Positions 23,917 to 29,622 of a stretch of DNA of 29,622 nucleotides are shown here, one piece after another. Each line of letters begins with the position of its first letter. Position 1 is the first letter of the stretch. Below the pieces are notes generated by a model. It had not been told where the DNA came from, searched no databases, and saw nothing but the letters and a program-made list of their open reading frames with translations. This DNA comes from CAIXDB01 sp038327915 (GTDB lineage: Bacteria > Patescibacteriota > Minisyncoccia > Phycocordibacterales > DATDWN01): contig JBBQLO010000007.1 in assembly GCA_038327915.1 (NCBI GenBank), forward strand, positions 1-29,622, given 5' to 3'. The translations under genes and the position numbers were made by a program.

Positions 23917-23987
23917 GCCGGCGTAGTTCAATGGCAGAACGGGGGACTCATAAGCCTCAAAAAATGGTCCGATTCCATTCGTCGGCA
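23917..23987 (+). tRNA. tRNA with anticodon CAT (elongator Met or Ile2)
   Basis: Acceptor GCCGGCG (23917-23923) pairs with CGTCGGC (23980-23986), discriminator A. D-arm GTTC-AATGGCA-GAAC; anticodon loop CTCATAA in a weak stem GGGGA/GCCTC (one mismatch next to the loop and one G-T). T-arm AATGG-TCCGATT-CCATT with an unusual T-loop (C at 55). G1-C72 is paired, so it is not the initiator. Elongator Met versus lysidine-modified Ile2 cannot be told apart here. CCA is not encoded. Confidence 0.85.
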
Positions 23988-24030
23988 CAAATTAATTTTG
24001 ATTGTTTCTTTTTACGTGATACCATGAATC

Positions 24031-24603
24031 ATGGTATTTCGAAATCAAATCTCCATAACAGCAGATAGCGGGGTCGGCAGTACGACTACTGCGAAACAAC
24101 TTCACTTATTGCTCGGTATTTCTCCGTGGCGATGGGTCAATGCTGGAGCGATTATGCGTATTTTTGCACACCAGCTCGGACTGTCTATCGAAGAATTTGC
24201 CGAGTATAATTCAGCGCATCTCGAGGAAAAATATGACGAACAATGTGACACCATGATACAGCATTTTGGTGAGCAAGATTATGTTATTTTTGAGGGGCGT
24301 CTTGTTCACTACTTTGCCCCGCACGCTTTTCACGTTAAGTTGATCTGCAATCCAAGCATTCGAGCTGTGCGTCGGGCAAAAGACATGCCAGAACTAAAAA
24401 TGGAACAGATTTTGGAAAAAATAGTTAGTCGAGATGCGATGAATGTCAAACGATATCGAAAATTGTATGGCGATGAAGTTGTGTGGGGTGATCATGCATT
24501 TAATCTCGTTCTTGATACGGGAGTTCTTGCCCCACAGCAAATTGCAGAGAAAATCATTGACGGACATATCCACTGGCTTGCTGGAGAGGCAGGACTTAAA
24601 TAA
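24031..24603 (+). CDS. Cytidylate-kinase-like P-loop protein with altered P-loop
   Basis: 190 residues. Start ISITADSGVGSTTTAKQLHLLLG matches the N-terminus of the (d)CMP kinase-like family, but the P-loop reads G16-S-T-T-T20 where G-S-G-K-S/T is expected, so the Walker A lysine is Thr19. Downstream landmarks are family-like: WVNAGAIMRIFAHQLG (base-binding R), YVIFEGRLVHYF (Walker-B-like strand), VKLICNPSIRAVRRAKD and a lid with arginines (SRDAMNVKRYRKLYG). It may bind nucleotide without normal kinase activity, or use the Lys22 nearby. A 6-bp palindrome ACCATG-AAT-CATGGT contains the start codon. Confidence 0.75.
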   Translation: MVFRNQISITADSGVGSTTTAKQLHLLLGISPWRWVNAGAIMRIFAHQLGLSIEEFAEYNSAHLEEKYDEQCDTMIQHFGEQDYVIFEGRLVHYFAPHAFHVKLICNPSIRAVRRAKDMPELKMEQILEKIVSRDAMNVKRYRKLYGDEVVWGDHAFNLVLDTGVLAPQQIAEKIIDGHIHWLAGEAGLK

Positions 24604-24617
24604 GCCACATGAGACTC

Positions 24618-24645
24618 TTTGAAATTATGTGATTTTATGTATAAT
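24618..24645 (+). promoter_or_regulatory. Promoter and leader hairpin of tRNA-Asp
   Basis: TTTGAA (24618-24623), 16-nt spacer, TATAAT (24640-24645). The 80-nt leader has a tandem TTAGCAC and a stem of about 12 bp (24657-24670 with 24708-24719), ending 16 bases before the tRNA, a possible processing signal. Confidence 0.5.
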
Positions 24646-24735
24646 AGTCTTAGCACTTAGCACATGCTTCCAGAAAGAAGAAAAAAGTGTGAGTTTTAAG
24701 AGACGCAGAAGTGTGCTAAAGAGCAGAGAAAAAAT

Positions 24736-24807
24736 GCGGCTGTAGCTCAACGGTAGAGCACCCGCCTGTCACGTGGGAGGCCGTGGGGTCAGCACCCATC
24801 AGCCGCG
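24736..24807 (+). tRNA. tRNA-Asp (anticodon GTC) with a non-standard T-loop
   Basis: 72 nt. Acceptor GCGGCTG/CAGCCGC, discriminator G, D-arm GCTC-AACGGTA-GAGC, anticodon stem CCCGC/GTGGG with loop CTGTCAC, five-base variable loop, T-stem GTGGG/CCCAT. The T-loop is GTCAGCA instead of the near-universal TTCRANY: T54 and A58, which normally form the reverse Hoogsteen pair, are both G. CCA is not encoded. The 3' part from the T-loop onward is the left arm of a perfect 12-bp inverted repeat with 24870-24881, so this gene doubles as the anchor of the downstream unit array. Confidence 0.85.
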
Positions 24808-24809
24808 CA
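24790..24809 (+). repeat. CCGCGCA-ending boundary repeat, 20-bp type, at the tRNA-Asp 3' end
   Basis: The last bases of tRNA-Asp plus GCA (starts CAGCACCCAT, ends CCGCGCA) recur exactly at 24967-24986 and 27914-27933. Each copy marks the end of a unit and is followed at once by a different hairpin terminator. Confidence 0.85.
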
Positions 24810-24986
24810 AATAAAACCGCCATTGGGCGGTTTTATCGTGGCTGAGGAAGAAAACTGCTTTGCTTCCGTATGGGTGCTGACAGGCGGAGCTATGTTTTTC
24901 AGCAGAAAAACGAGCGAGCCAAGGTTATAAAATTTTTTGAGCGTCGGCGAGGAAAATATTTGTAACCAGCACCCATCAGCCGCGCA
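24810..24986 (+). mobile_element. Gene-less 177-bp unit, copy A
   Basis: Directly follows tRNA-Asp. Contents in order: a terminator stem ATAAAACCGCC/GGCGGTTTTAT (24811-24836); GGCTGA (24840-24845); a GGAAG/CTTCC hairpin; ATGGGTGCTGAC (24870-24881); an AT-rich stretch; and the 20-bp end repeat (24967-24986), which restores the tRNA 3' end sequence. ATGGGTGCTG and GGCTG are complementary both to the tRNA-Asp end before the unit and to the unit's own end. It is nearly identical to 27755-27933. No coding frame is convincing. It behaves like a small inserted element with a duplicated attachment site; no integrase is inside. Confidence 0.75.
24811..24836 (+). terminator. Intrinsic terminator after tRNA-Asp
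   Basis: An 11-bp stem (24811-24821 / 24826-24836) with loop ATTG, ending in TTTTAT. It is carried by the inserted unit, so tRNA-Asp uses a terminator that arrived with the insertion. Confidence 0.75.
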
Positions 24987-24989
24987 TCG

Positions 24990-25019
24990 AAAAAGAGCTT
25001 GAAGAATCAAGCTCTTTTT
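24990..25019 (+). terminator. Hairpin terminator opening the APH unit
   Basis: A 13-bp stem (24990-25002 / 25007-25019) with loop AGAA and five T at its end. It starts 3 bases after the CCGCGCA of the previous unit. GGCTGA (25025-25030) and GGAACTG (25039-25045) follow; the latter is complementary to the CAGTTCC that ends this same unit at 26631. Confidence 0.8.
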
Positions 25020-25060
25020 CTGTAGGCTGAATGGATGTGGAACTGTGTTATTATCTTTGT

Positions 25061-26563
25061 ATGGAAATAAAATATAAAATTCAGGAGCTTTTAGGAAAAC
25101 AAATTTCTGTTTTTGATTTAAAAGGAATAGGTGCGTGCAACAATGCGTACTATGTTGAAACAATTGATGGGAGTAAATACATAGTAAAAGAAGAAAGAGC
25201 GGTTAAAGAATTTTTACCTGAAAATAGTTTGATTGTAGAATCCGCTGTTGCAAAAAAGTTATATGAAGCTGGTCTTTCTGTTTCTGTACCACACGTCATT
25301 TTTGTTACAGAACATCCTGAAATGTATGGATATGAGTATGTGGAAGGTAACTTAATGAAAAACGTTTGGGGTTTTTTAAATGAAGAAGAAAGGATACATA
25401 TTTGCAATTCGCTTGGTCTTTTCCATGCAGAAATAGGCCAAAAGATTACTAAGGAAGCATCGGTAGCGTGTGGCGTTAAGATTAATGATTCGAGGGGATT
25501 CCATCCTGAAATAATAAAGGATTATGACAGATTGGTTGTTGATAGTAATGTGCCAGATGAATTTAAAGAGCTTGTTAAGAAAGCGAAGAAGATATTTGAC
25601 GGAACATCTAATATGGCCGTTTTTCAATTTATTCATAACGACGCTCATCATGAGAATATTCTGATTAAAGATAAAGTTATTTCGGGGATTATTGATTTTG
25701 GCGAAGCTGAATATGGAGAAATGGCTAAAGAGTTTTCTCGTTATATTCGAGATTATCCTGATTATTTTCAATATATAGTTTCTGCATACGAGGATAGATC
25801 TGGAAATAAACTATACTATGAGCGTCTCGTAACTAATGCGTTGATATCAGGTTTCGTAGATATAGTTGAAAATTACTGGAAGGGAGGTGAAAAAAAAATA
25901 CAAGCTGAAAAAGCTATTGAGAAGTATAAGTTGCTTATTGATGTGGAATATCAAAGTGTGCTAACAGATCTTATTCTCTGGGCTGAAAGCATTATTGGCA
26001 CAAGGTTTACTGCAACTAAAGAAATCCATGGTGATGAGGGTGAGGTGTATAAGTTGAGTAATGATATAGATATATATTTCTTAAAATTAAAAAAGAATTC
26101 AGACTTTTCCAAAGAAAGTGCCCGTTTGGAATGGTTAAAAGATAAATTACCGGTACCTCGAGTTTTGGGTTGCACTGTCATGAAAGGAATATGTGCGATG
26201 TTAATTTCAGCAATTAAAGGGAAGAATTTAAAAGTATTGAGTCAGGAATGGCCACCTGAAAAAGTTATAGAGAAATTAGCTGATGTACTACATCGATTTC
26301 ATAATACAGATACAACTGGATGGCCGTTTGATCTTTCTGACTCAGAAAAAATTCTTGTGCATGGGGGTGCATGTCTTCCAAATTTTATTTTTACAGATAA
26401 TTCATTTTCAGGCTATGTTGATTTAGGTGAAGTTCAATTAGGTAATGTTGAGACCGATCTTGGTGCTGCGATTTGGAGTTTACAATTCAATCTTGGTCAT
26501 GGTTATGGGCAAAAATTTCTAGAGAAATATGGATATTCTGACACGAGTGAAGAAAATATATAA
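25061..26563 (+). CDS. Tandem double APH-fold (aminoglycoside phosphotransferase-like) protein, second domain probably inactive
   Basis: 500 residues from ATG 25061; the in-frame ATG at 25031 lies in the unit's opening arm, and a TTATTAT -10-like sequence ends 6 bases before 25061. Domain 1 (about 1-290) is a kinase of the APH/choline kinase fold: YIVKEE (N-lobe Lys), HNDAHHEN at 192-199 (catalytic Asp194) and IIDFGE (Asp212). Domain 2 (about 310-500) looks like the APH(3') family: EVYKLSNDIDIYFLKL, LPVPRVLG, HGGACLPN at 434-441, YVDLGEV (Asp454). In domain 2 the catalytic Asp of HGDxxxxN is Gly436. The substrate is unknown; the fold also covers choline, homoserine and other small-molecule kinases. 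It is a single gene between two boundary repeats. Confidence 0.82.
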   Translation: MEIKYKIQELLGKQISVFDLKGIGACNNAYYVETIDGSKYIVKEERAVKEFLPENSLIVESAVAKKLYEAGLSVSVPHVIFVTEHPEMYGYEYVEGNLMKNVWGFLNEEERIHICNSLGLFHAEIGQKITKEASVACGVKINDSRGFHPEIIKDYDRLVVDSNVPDEFKELVKKAKKIFDGTSNMAVFQFIHNDAHHENILIKDKVISGIIDFGEAEYGEMAKEFSRYIRDYPDYFQYIVSAYEDRSGNKLYYERLVTNALISGFVDIVENYWKGGEKKIQAEKAIEKYKLLIDVEYQSVLTDLILWAESIIGTRFTATKEIHGDEGEVYKLSNDIDIYFLKLKKNSDFSKESARLEWLKDKLPVPRVLGCTVMKGICAMLISAIKGKNLKVLSQEWPPEKVIEKLADVLHRFHNTDTTGWPFDLSDSEKILVHGGACLPNFIFTDNSFSGYVDLGEVQLGNVETDLGAAIWSLQFNLGHGYGQKFLEKYGYSDTSEENI

Positions 26564-26630
26564 AGATTGAGATTAGAATATGAAAAATATCAACAAGCTC
26601 ACGGATTCTTATTGTAATGTTTCATAATCG

Positions 26631-26660
26631 CAGTTCCGACTTCGTCCACAAGTCCGCGCA
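26631..26660 (+). repeat. CCGCGCA-ending boundary repeat, 30-bp type, copy 1
   Basis: Starts CAGTTCC, has ACTTCGTCCAC in the middle and ends CCGCGCA. It recurs at 27725-27754 and 29166-29195 with a few substitutions. It lies 67 bases after the APH-like gene and is followed by a terminator. In this copy GACTT/AAGTC encloses a 7-nt loop, resembling a tRNA T-arm in shape. Confidence 0.85.
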
Positions 26661-26664
26661 TCGG

Positions 26665-26694
26665 AAAATAGAGCCAATAATATGGCTCTATTTT
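26665..26694 (+). terminator. Hairpin terminator opening the unknown-protein unit
   Basis: A 12-bp stem AAAATAGAGCCA/TGGCTCTATTTT with a 6-nt loop, 4 bases after CCGCGCA. Downstream TTGGACG (26705-26711) and GAGAACTGC are complementary (one mismatch) to CGTCCA and GCAGTTCC in this unit's own end at 27725-27754. The rest to 26853 shows only the promoter of the next gene. Confidence 0.75.
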
Positions 26695-26841
26695 CGTATA
26701 CTGATTGGACGGGAGAACTGCGTTAAAATTCTGGGTAATGAATTTACCTTACATACAATAAAACGAATATTTCATGTGGTATTAAACTAATTTTTTCTAC
26801 GCCCTGCAAGAACAGAAATTCCCTATACTGTTTAAATTTAG

Positions 26842-26847
26842 TACAAT
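26842..26847 (+). promoter_or_regulatory. -10 box next to the start codon of the unknown gene
   Basis: TACAAT at 26842-26847, 6 bases before ATG 26854, so the message should be leaderless. Confidence 0.45.
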
Positions 26848-26853
26848 CACCTC

Positions 26854-27645
26854 ATGACTGAATCGATTAATGGGATGGGACCAACGCCTCCAGAGACAAG
26901 AATAGAAAATAAAGAAAAAAAGCAATATGATAAGGATTTTTTTGATTTGCAAATACAATTTGCCAAAAAGCTTTCCGAAGTGAGCGGAATACCTTTCCCA
27001 GAATTACTACTCAGTCATACAGGCCTGTATCACTTCTTTAAATTAGGGAAGGTTGTCGATGTAAACAATCCTGTGTGGCGAAAATTTATTTCGCAGGGAG
27101 ATCAAAATATAACCGAAAGAGCATACGACCTTTATTTGCAAGTTCAAAGAGCGCGCGAGTCGTCTCCTGAAAATAAAAAACCACACCGTATGCACTTTGG
27201 TTGTTTCCAGCACGACTACAACGAACAGGAAAAAACAGTATACATGCACTTTGGTAATACGGAAAAAAGGGGTAGCCCGTTTGACGATATAGGAAAAAGA
27301 AAACAAGAACTAAAAGATATGTTTGAATACATAAAAGAAAATCACCCAGAGGCGAAGTATGTGCGAGGTGATTCATGGTTGTATCATGTAAAAGACTACA
27401 AGGAAATTTTCCCTTCTGAATACAGCGCACATCCAGAGCCTTCTGAGGCGCCGTATCTGGCACTATCCACATGGGGCCAATTTTTGGACAGAAATCACGA
27501 AACTAGACCTGAAGCTTTTGATTCTTTCAAACAAAGATTGCAAGCGGCTCAAACATGGGATGAGGTTTTAAAAAGTATTCCTCTAATGCCTCTACGACCA
27601 GGCACTAATATAGAAAATTTCTACAGGGATTTAGGAATTAAATAG
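26854..27645 (+). CDS. Unknown protein carried by the tRNA-Asp array
   Basis: 263 residues, not recognised. It has a charged, disordered start (about 1-27), then helices (FFDLQIQFAKKLSEVSGIPFPELLLSHTGLYHFFKLG) and a His/Cys-containing stretch, MHFGCFQHDYNEQ...YMHFGNTEKRG. After that comes a helix and VRGDSWLYHVKDYKEIFPSEY, then ALSTWGQFLDRNHETRPEAFDSFKQRL. There is no signal peptide or membrane helix. The strand pattern around MHFGCF and VYMHFG and the 'VRG.SWLY....Y...FP..Y' segment look like a globular, conserved CPR protein family of unknown function. It is the only gene of its unit. Confidence 0.75.
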   Translation: MTESINGMGPTPPETRIENKEKKQYDKDFFDLQIQFAKKLSEVSGIPFPELLLSHTGLYHFFKLGKVVDVNNPVWRKFISQGDQNITERAYDLYLQVQRARESSPENKKPHRMHFGCFQHDYNEQEKTVYMHFGNTEKRGSPFDDIGKRKQELKDMFEYIKENHPEAKYVRGDSWLYHVKDYKEIFPSEYSAHPEPSEAPYLALSTWGQFLDRNHETRPEAFDSFKQRLQAAQTWDEVLKSIPLMPLRPGTNIENFYRDLGIK

Positions 27646-27724
27646 GGTAGAGACTACAAACCAACTGTACATATTTTTTATCGTAAATCTGGTATATAAA
27701 TATACCCGCCATGCATTCGTATAG

Positions 27725-27754
27725 CAGTTCCCACTTCGTCCACTAGCCCGCGCA
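27725..27754 (+). repeat. CCGCGCA-ending boundary repeat, 30-bp type, copy 2
   Basis: Second copy (CAGTTCCC...CCGCGCA), 79 bases after the unknown-protein gene. The gene-less unit follows directly. Confidence 0.85.
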
Positions 27755-27933
27755 AATAAAAACGCCATTGGGCGGTTTTATCGTGGCTGAGGAAGCAAAC
27801 TGCTTTGCTTCCGTATGGGTGCTGACAGGCGGAGCTATGTTTTTCAGCAGAAAAAAACGAGCGAGCCAAGGTTATAAAATTTTTTGAGCGTCGGCGAGGA
27901 AAATATTTGTAACCAGCACCCATCAGCCGCGCA
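27755..27933 (+). mobile_element. Gene-less 179-bp unit, copy B
   Basis: Matches 24810-24986 over its whole length, with two substitutions and a two-base longer A-run seen by eye. It starts right after a CCGCGCA and ends with the 20-bp tRNA-Asp-type repeat (27914-27933), although no tRNA is present here. Its preceding boundary is of the other (30-bp) type, so only the terminal CCGCGCA is common to both insertion points. That places the likely crossover in or near those seven bases. Confidence 0.8.
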
Positions 27934-27940
27934 AGACTGG

Positions 27941-27970
27941 ACAGACCTCTGAAAAGGTCTGTTTTGTTTT
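27941..27970 (+). terminator. Hairpin terminator opening the DHH unit
   Basis: ACAGACCT/AGGTCTGT stem with loop CTGAAA, followed by TTTGTTTT, 7 bases after CCGCGCA. Unlike the other units no arm complementary to this unit's own end (CAGTTTCC) is seen after it. From 27971 to 28111 nothing else is recognised. Confidence 0.7.
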
Positions 27971-28111
27971 ACCTAGACTCATATTTTCCGGTTCCACCCG
28001 ATTTATTTCCTCTTCCACCAATTTTCTCTTTTTCTCGATGCTTTCGAGCCAAATATTTTGAGAAATATGGAGATTTTCTTGGAACGTTTTTTTGTGCTAG
28101 AGTCACTGTAT

Positions 28112-29107
28112 ATGATAGGAGAAAACTTTGATCCAAAACTCGAATCACCTGTAAATCTGATTGAGAAATTCAATGAGCGACCAGTTATTTTTCTCTCAGA
28201 AAAATCAATTGTAACATATGAAGAAGTAGAAGCGGCTCGAGTTGAATCAGGTGCTGACAGTCTCTTTGTCTGCGATTTCTGTATCGAAGGTATCGAACCT
28301 TTTGAAAAAGGAGGATATTTTGAAATGGGAAAAATAATCAACGTTGATCATCACAGTGAATTAGTAAAATACAATCGCCATATCTCCAGTGCAAATCTGG
28401 CAATAGAATACATTCGTAATCATCCCAATTTTCTTGATGGTACAAAAGCACTTACGCATCATACTGATTGTGATAGTGTGCTCTCGACCGCACTCATGTC
28501 AGGTATCATCGAGCCAAATGAAAAATTTGGTATAGCAGCTATTGCAGCTGATCACACAGGTATGCCAAATGAAATTGCCGATGTATTGCAAGCGATCAAA
28601 GATGGACCAGATGGCGATAATGGAGGAAAATCTACTTCCGAGAATAACAAACGAAAGTATTTATATTCATTGGAACAGTTACAAAATCTTTTGAATGGTA
28701 AAAAATTAGATATTAAAGCGCAAGAATTGTATGACAAGAGATTGAAGGAAAGAGAATTACTTAAAAATATGATTAGTAAAGGTAAATTCCAGTTTGCAGG
28801 TAACAATAGTGAGGTTGTGTATTTGGAAAGTGAGCAGGAGAAGTTTGACGCTACATTACTCATTGGATTATTTCCTCAAGCCAAAGTAATATTTACAGCG
28901 AGACGAGGGAATGATGGAAAAACTATAGCCAATGTTCGACTCGGTATGGCCGCATCCGAAGGTAGTGATGTTCGAGAAATAATGACCTCTATTGATGAGC
29001 CGTTTGGTGGTCGCTGGAATGCAGGAGCTAATCGTCGTAAAGGAGGATCGGATTCTTCAGCAAAAAAAATTGCAGAAAAGATAGTGCTTTACTTTAGAAT
29101 TCAGTAA
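28112..29107 (+). CDS. DHH-superfamily phosphoesterase-like protein
   Basis: 331 residues from ATG 28112 (ATG 28058 is an alternative; a TGC-TAGAGT extended -10-like box at 28095-28103 favours the later start). Metal-binding motifs: NVDHHSE (residues 77-83) and THHTDCDS (residues 115-122), then AADHTG. The C-terminus has a DHHA1-type nucleic-acid binding part: ANVRLGMAASEG...FGGRWNAGANRRKGG, comparable to the GG..GAG end of NrnA/RecJ-like enzymes. In canonical DHH proteins the HxDxD motif comes before DHH; here the order appears reversed, which may mean a permuted or divergent subfamily. Likely a Mn-dependent nuclease or phosphatase, substrate unknown. Single gene of its unit. Confidence 0.7.
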   Translation: MIGENFDPKLESPVNLIEKFNERPVIFLSEKSIVTYEEVEAARVESGADSLFVCDFCIEGIEPFEKGGYFEMGKIINVDHHSELVKYNRHISSANLAIEYIRNHPNFLDGTKALTHHTDCDSVLSTALMSGIIEPNEKFGIAAIAADHTGMPNEIADVLQAIKDGPDGDNGGKSTSENNKRKYLYSLEQLQNLLNGKKLDIKAQELYDKRLKERELLKNMISKGKFQFAGNNSEVVYLESEQEKFDATLLIGLFPQAKVIFTARRGNDGKTIANVRLGMAASEGSDVREIMTSIDEPFGGRWNAGANRRKGGSDSSAKKIAEKIVLYFRIQ

Positions 29108-29165
29108 CTTAAAGAAGTTTCTATTATTCAAGCTATGTAAATATGTCCATTATACTTCATTATCT

Positions 29166-29195
29166 CAGTTTCCACTTCGTCCACTAGTCCGCGCA
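29166..29195 (+). repeat. CCGCGCA-ending boundary repeat, 30-bp type, copy 3
   Basis: Third copy (CAGTTTCC...CCGCGCA), 58 bases after the DHH gene. Confidence 0.85.
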
Positions 29196-29220
29196 AAAAA
29201 GCACGTTTGGGGCTTTTTTG
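29194..29220 (+). terminator. Hairpin terminator opening the last unit
   Basis: CAAAAAAGC/GCTTTTTTG stem, 9-nt loop. It is followed by CGGCTGA, an AATGTT/AACATT hairpin and GTGTGGGTACTGA, the same order of motifs as in the gene-less units (GGCTGA, hairpin, GTATGGGTGCTGA) but with a different hairpin. Confidence 0.7.
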
Positions 29221-29355
29221 CTATACGGCTGAAAAAATGTTGAGAACATTTTCGTGTGGGTACTGAAACCGATTGATCATCTTTTAGATTTTGTAATCAA
29301 AAATTTCAAAAAATCCAAAATTCTTATTCTGTTGACTGATTGAATGTTGTAATTG

Positions 29356-29364
29356 TGATATAAT
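29356..29364 (+). promoter_or_regulatory. Extended -10 promoter of the last gene
   Basis: TGA-TATAAT (TATAAT at 29359-29364), 6 bases before ATG 29371; a leaderless message is expected. Confidence 0.5.
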
Positions 29365-29370
29365 TTTAGT

Positions 29371-29622
29371 ATGGAGTCTATACCACCACAGAATGAATTG
29401 TTTGAATCTCGATTAAAACAGCTTAAAACGTTTTGTGACATTTTGTCTATAACGGAATTTGAAGTCGGTAAAAAAAAGAAAATTATGACAATAATGCCAT
29501 TTAATTTTGTGGAAGCATCTTTAAGAAAAAATATTTCAATACCCTTAGTTCAGGGGTTCGGTCTCGACGGTTTAAGAGCTTCTTTTGACATTAAAAACGG
29601 AATAAAAATATGGTTCACTAAT
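29371..29622 (+). CDS. Unknown protein, N-terminal part (runs off the window)
   Basis: 84 codons to the window edge, no stop. MESIPPQNELFESRLKQLK, then TFCDILSITEFEVGKKKKIM, PFNFVEASLRKNISIPLVQG and ASFDIKNGIKIWFTN. Not recognised; no signal peptide. It would be the gene of the fourth gene-bearing unit of the array. Confidence 0.6.
   Translation, partial: MESIPPQNELFESRLKQLKTFCDILSITEFEVGKKKKIMTIMPFNFVEASLRKNISIPLVQGFGLDGLRASFDIKNGIKIWFTN

Noticed and set aside
24789..25163. 124-codon minus-strand frame
   Set aside because: It overlaps the tRNA-Asp end, the gene-less unit, a terminator and the start of the APH-like gene.
27678..27923. 81-codon minus-strand frame
   Set aside because: It lies entirely over the gene-less unit and the boundary repeat; it arises from the palindromic sequence.
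24790..29195. CRISPR array
   Set aside because: The repeats are separated by whole genes or 177-bp units, not by regular short spacers, and no cas genes are seen.
24736..29622. Classical integron or CALIN
   Set aside because: The boundaries share CCGCGCA, not GTTRRRY/RYYYAAC, and no IntI is present; only the general logic is similar.

Overview
The window looks like a piece of a Candidatus Parcubacteria-type (Patescibacteria/CPR) chromosome. The evidence is a compact AT-leaning genome, start codons almost without Shine-Dalgarno sequences, several -10 boxes sitting right against start codons, a complete compact type IV pilus locus with comF, gatC-gatA, a LigA and a PilB with eroded zinc sites, and several tRNAs with odd T-loops. 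This placement is an inference from gene content and style, not from a phylogeny.

Layout. (1) 1-4005 is an accessory island on the 3' side of a minus-strand tRNA-Ser(GCT). It holds a transposase start, a serine-recombinase tail, a retron-type reverse transcriptase with an XRE regulator and a heavily hairpinned promoter-proximal RNA, then an overlapping P-loop kinase / 2H phosphoesterase pair. Three copies of a tRNA-end-like repeat flank that pair. (2) 4113-17088 is the competence / type IV pilus block: comF (minus), pilM, a promoter-terminator-bounded structured RNA, pilN, pilO, a small PilP-like protein, pilB, a stand-alone receiver protein, pilT, pilC, major pilin, prepilin peptidase and four pseudopilin-like minor subunits. 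(3) 17235-24603 is housekeeping: ligA, gatC, gatA, a membrane SH3/HEPN-like protein, initiator tRNA, a secreted peptidoglycan-binding protein, a CAT-anticodon tRNA and a cytidylate-kinase-like protein. (4) 24736-29622 is a tRNA-Asp followed by a co-oriented series of units. Each ends in a conserved sequence finishing CCGCGCA, and each next unit opens with its own hairpin terminator. Three complete units carry one gene each (double APH-fold protein, unknown protein, DHH protein), two are near-identical gene-less units of 177 and 179 bp, and a last one runs off the window.

How it fits together. The pilus block encodes an apparently complete pilus: PilM/N/O platform, PilC core, PilB extension and PilT retraction motors, PilD processing, one major and several minor pilins. 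ComF next to it suggests DNA uptake. The most unusual feature is the tRNA-Asp array. Units that end in one arm type begin with the complementary arm type, as expected if each unit once existed as a circle and was inserted by recombination at CCGCGCA. The tRNA-Ser side looks like a second, more degraded version of the same arrangement. No recombinase for either array is visible here.
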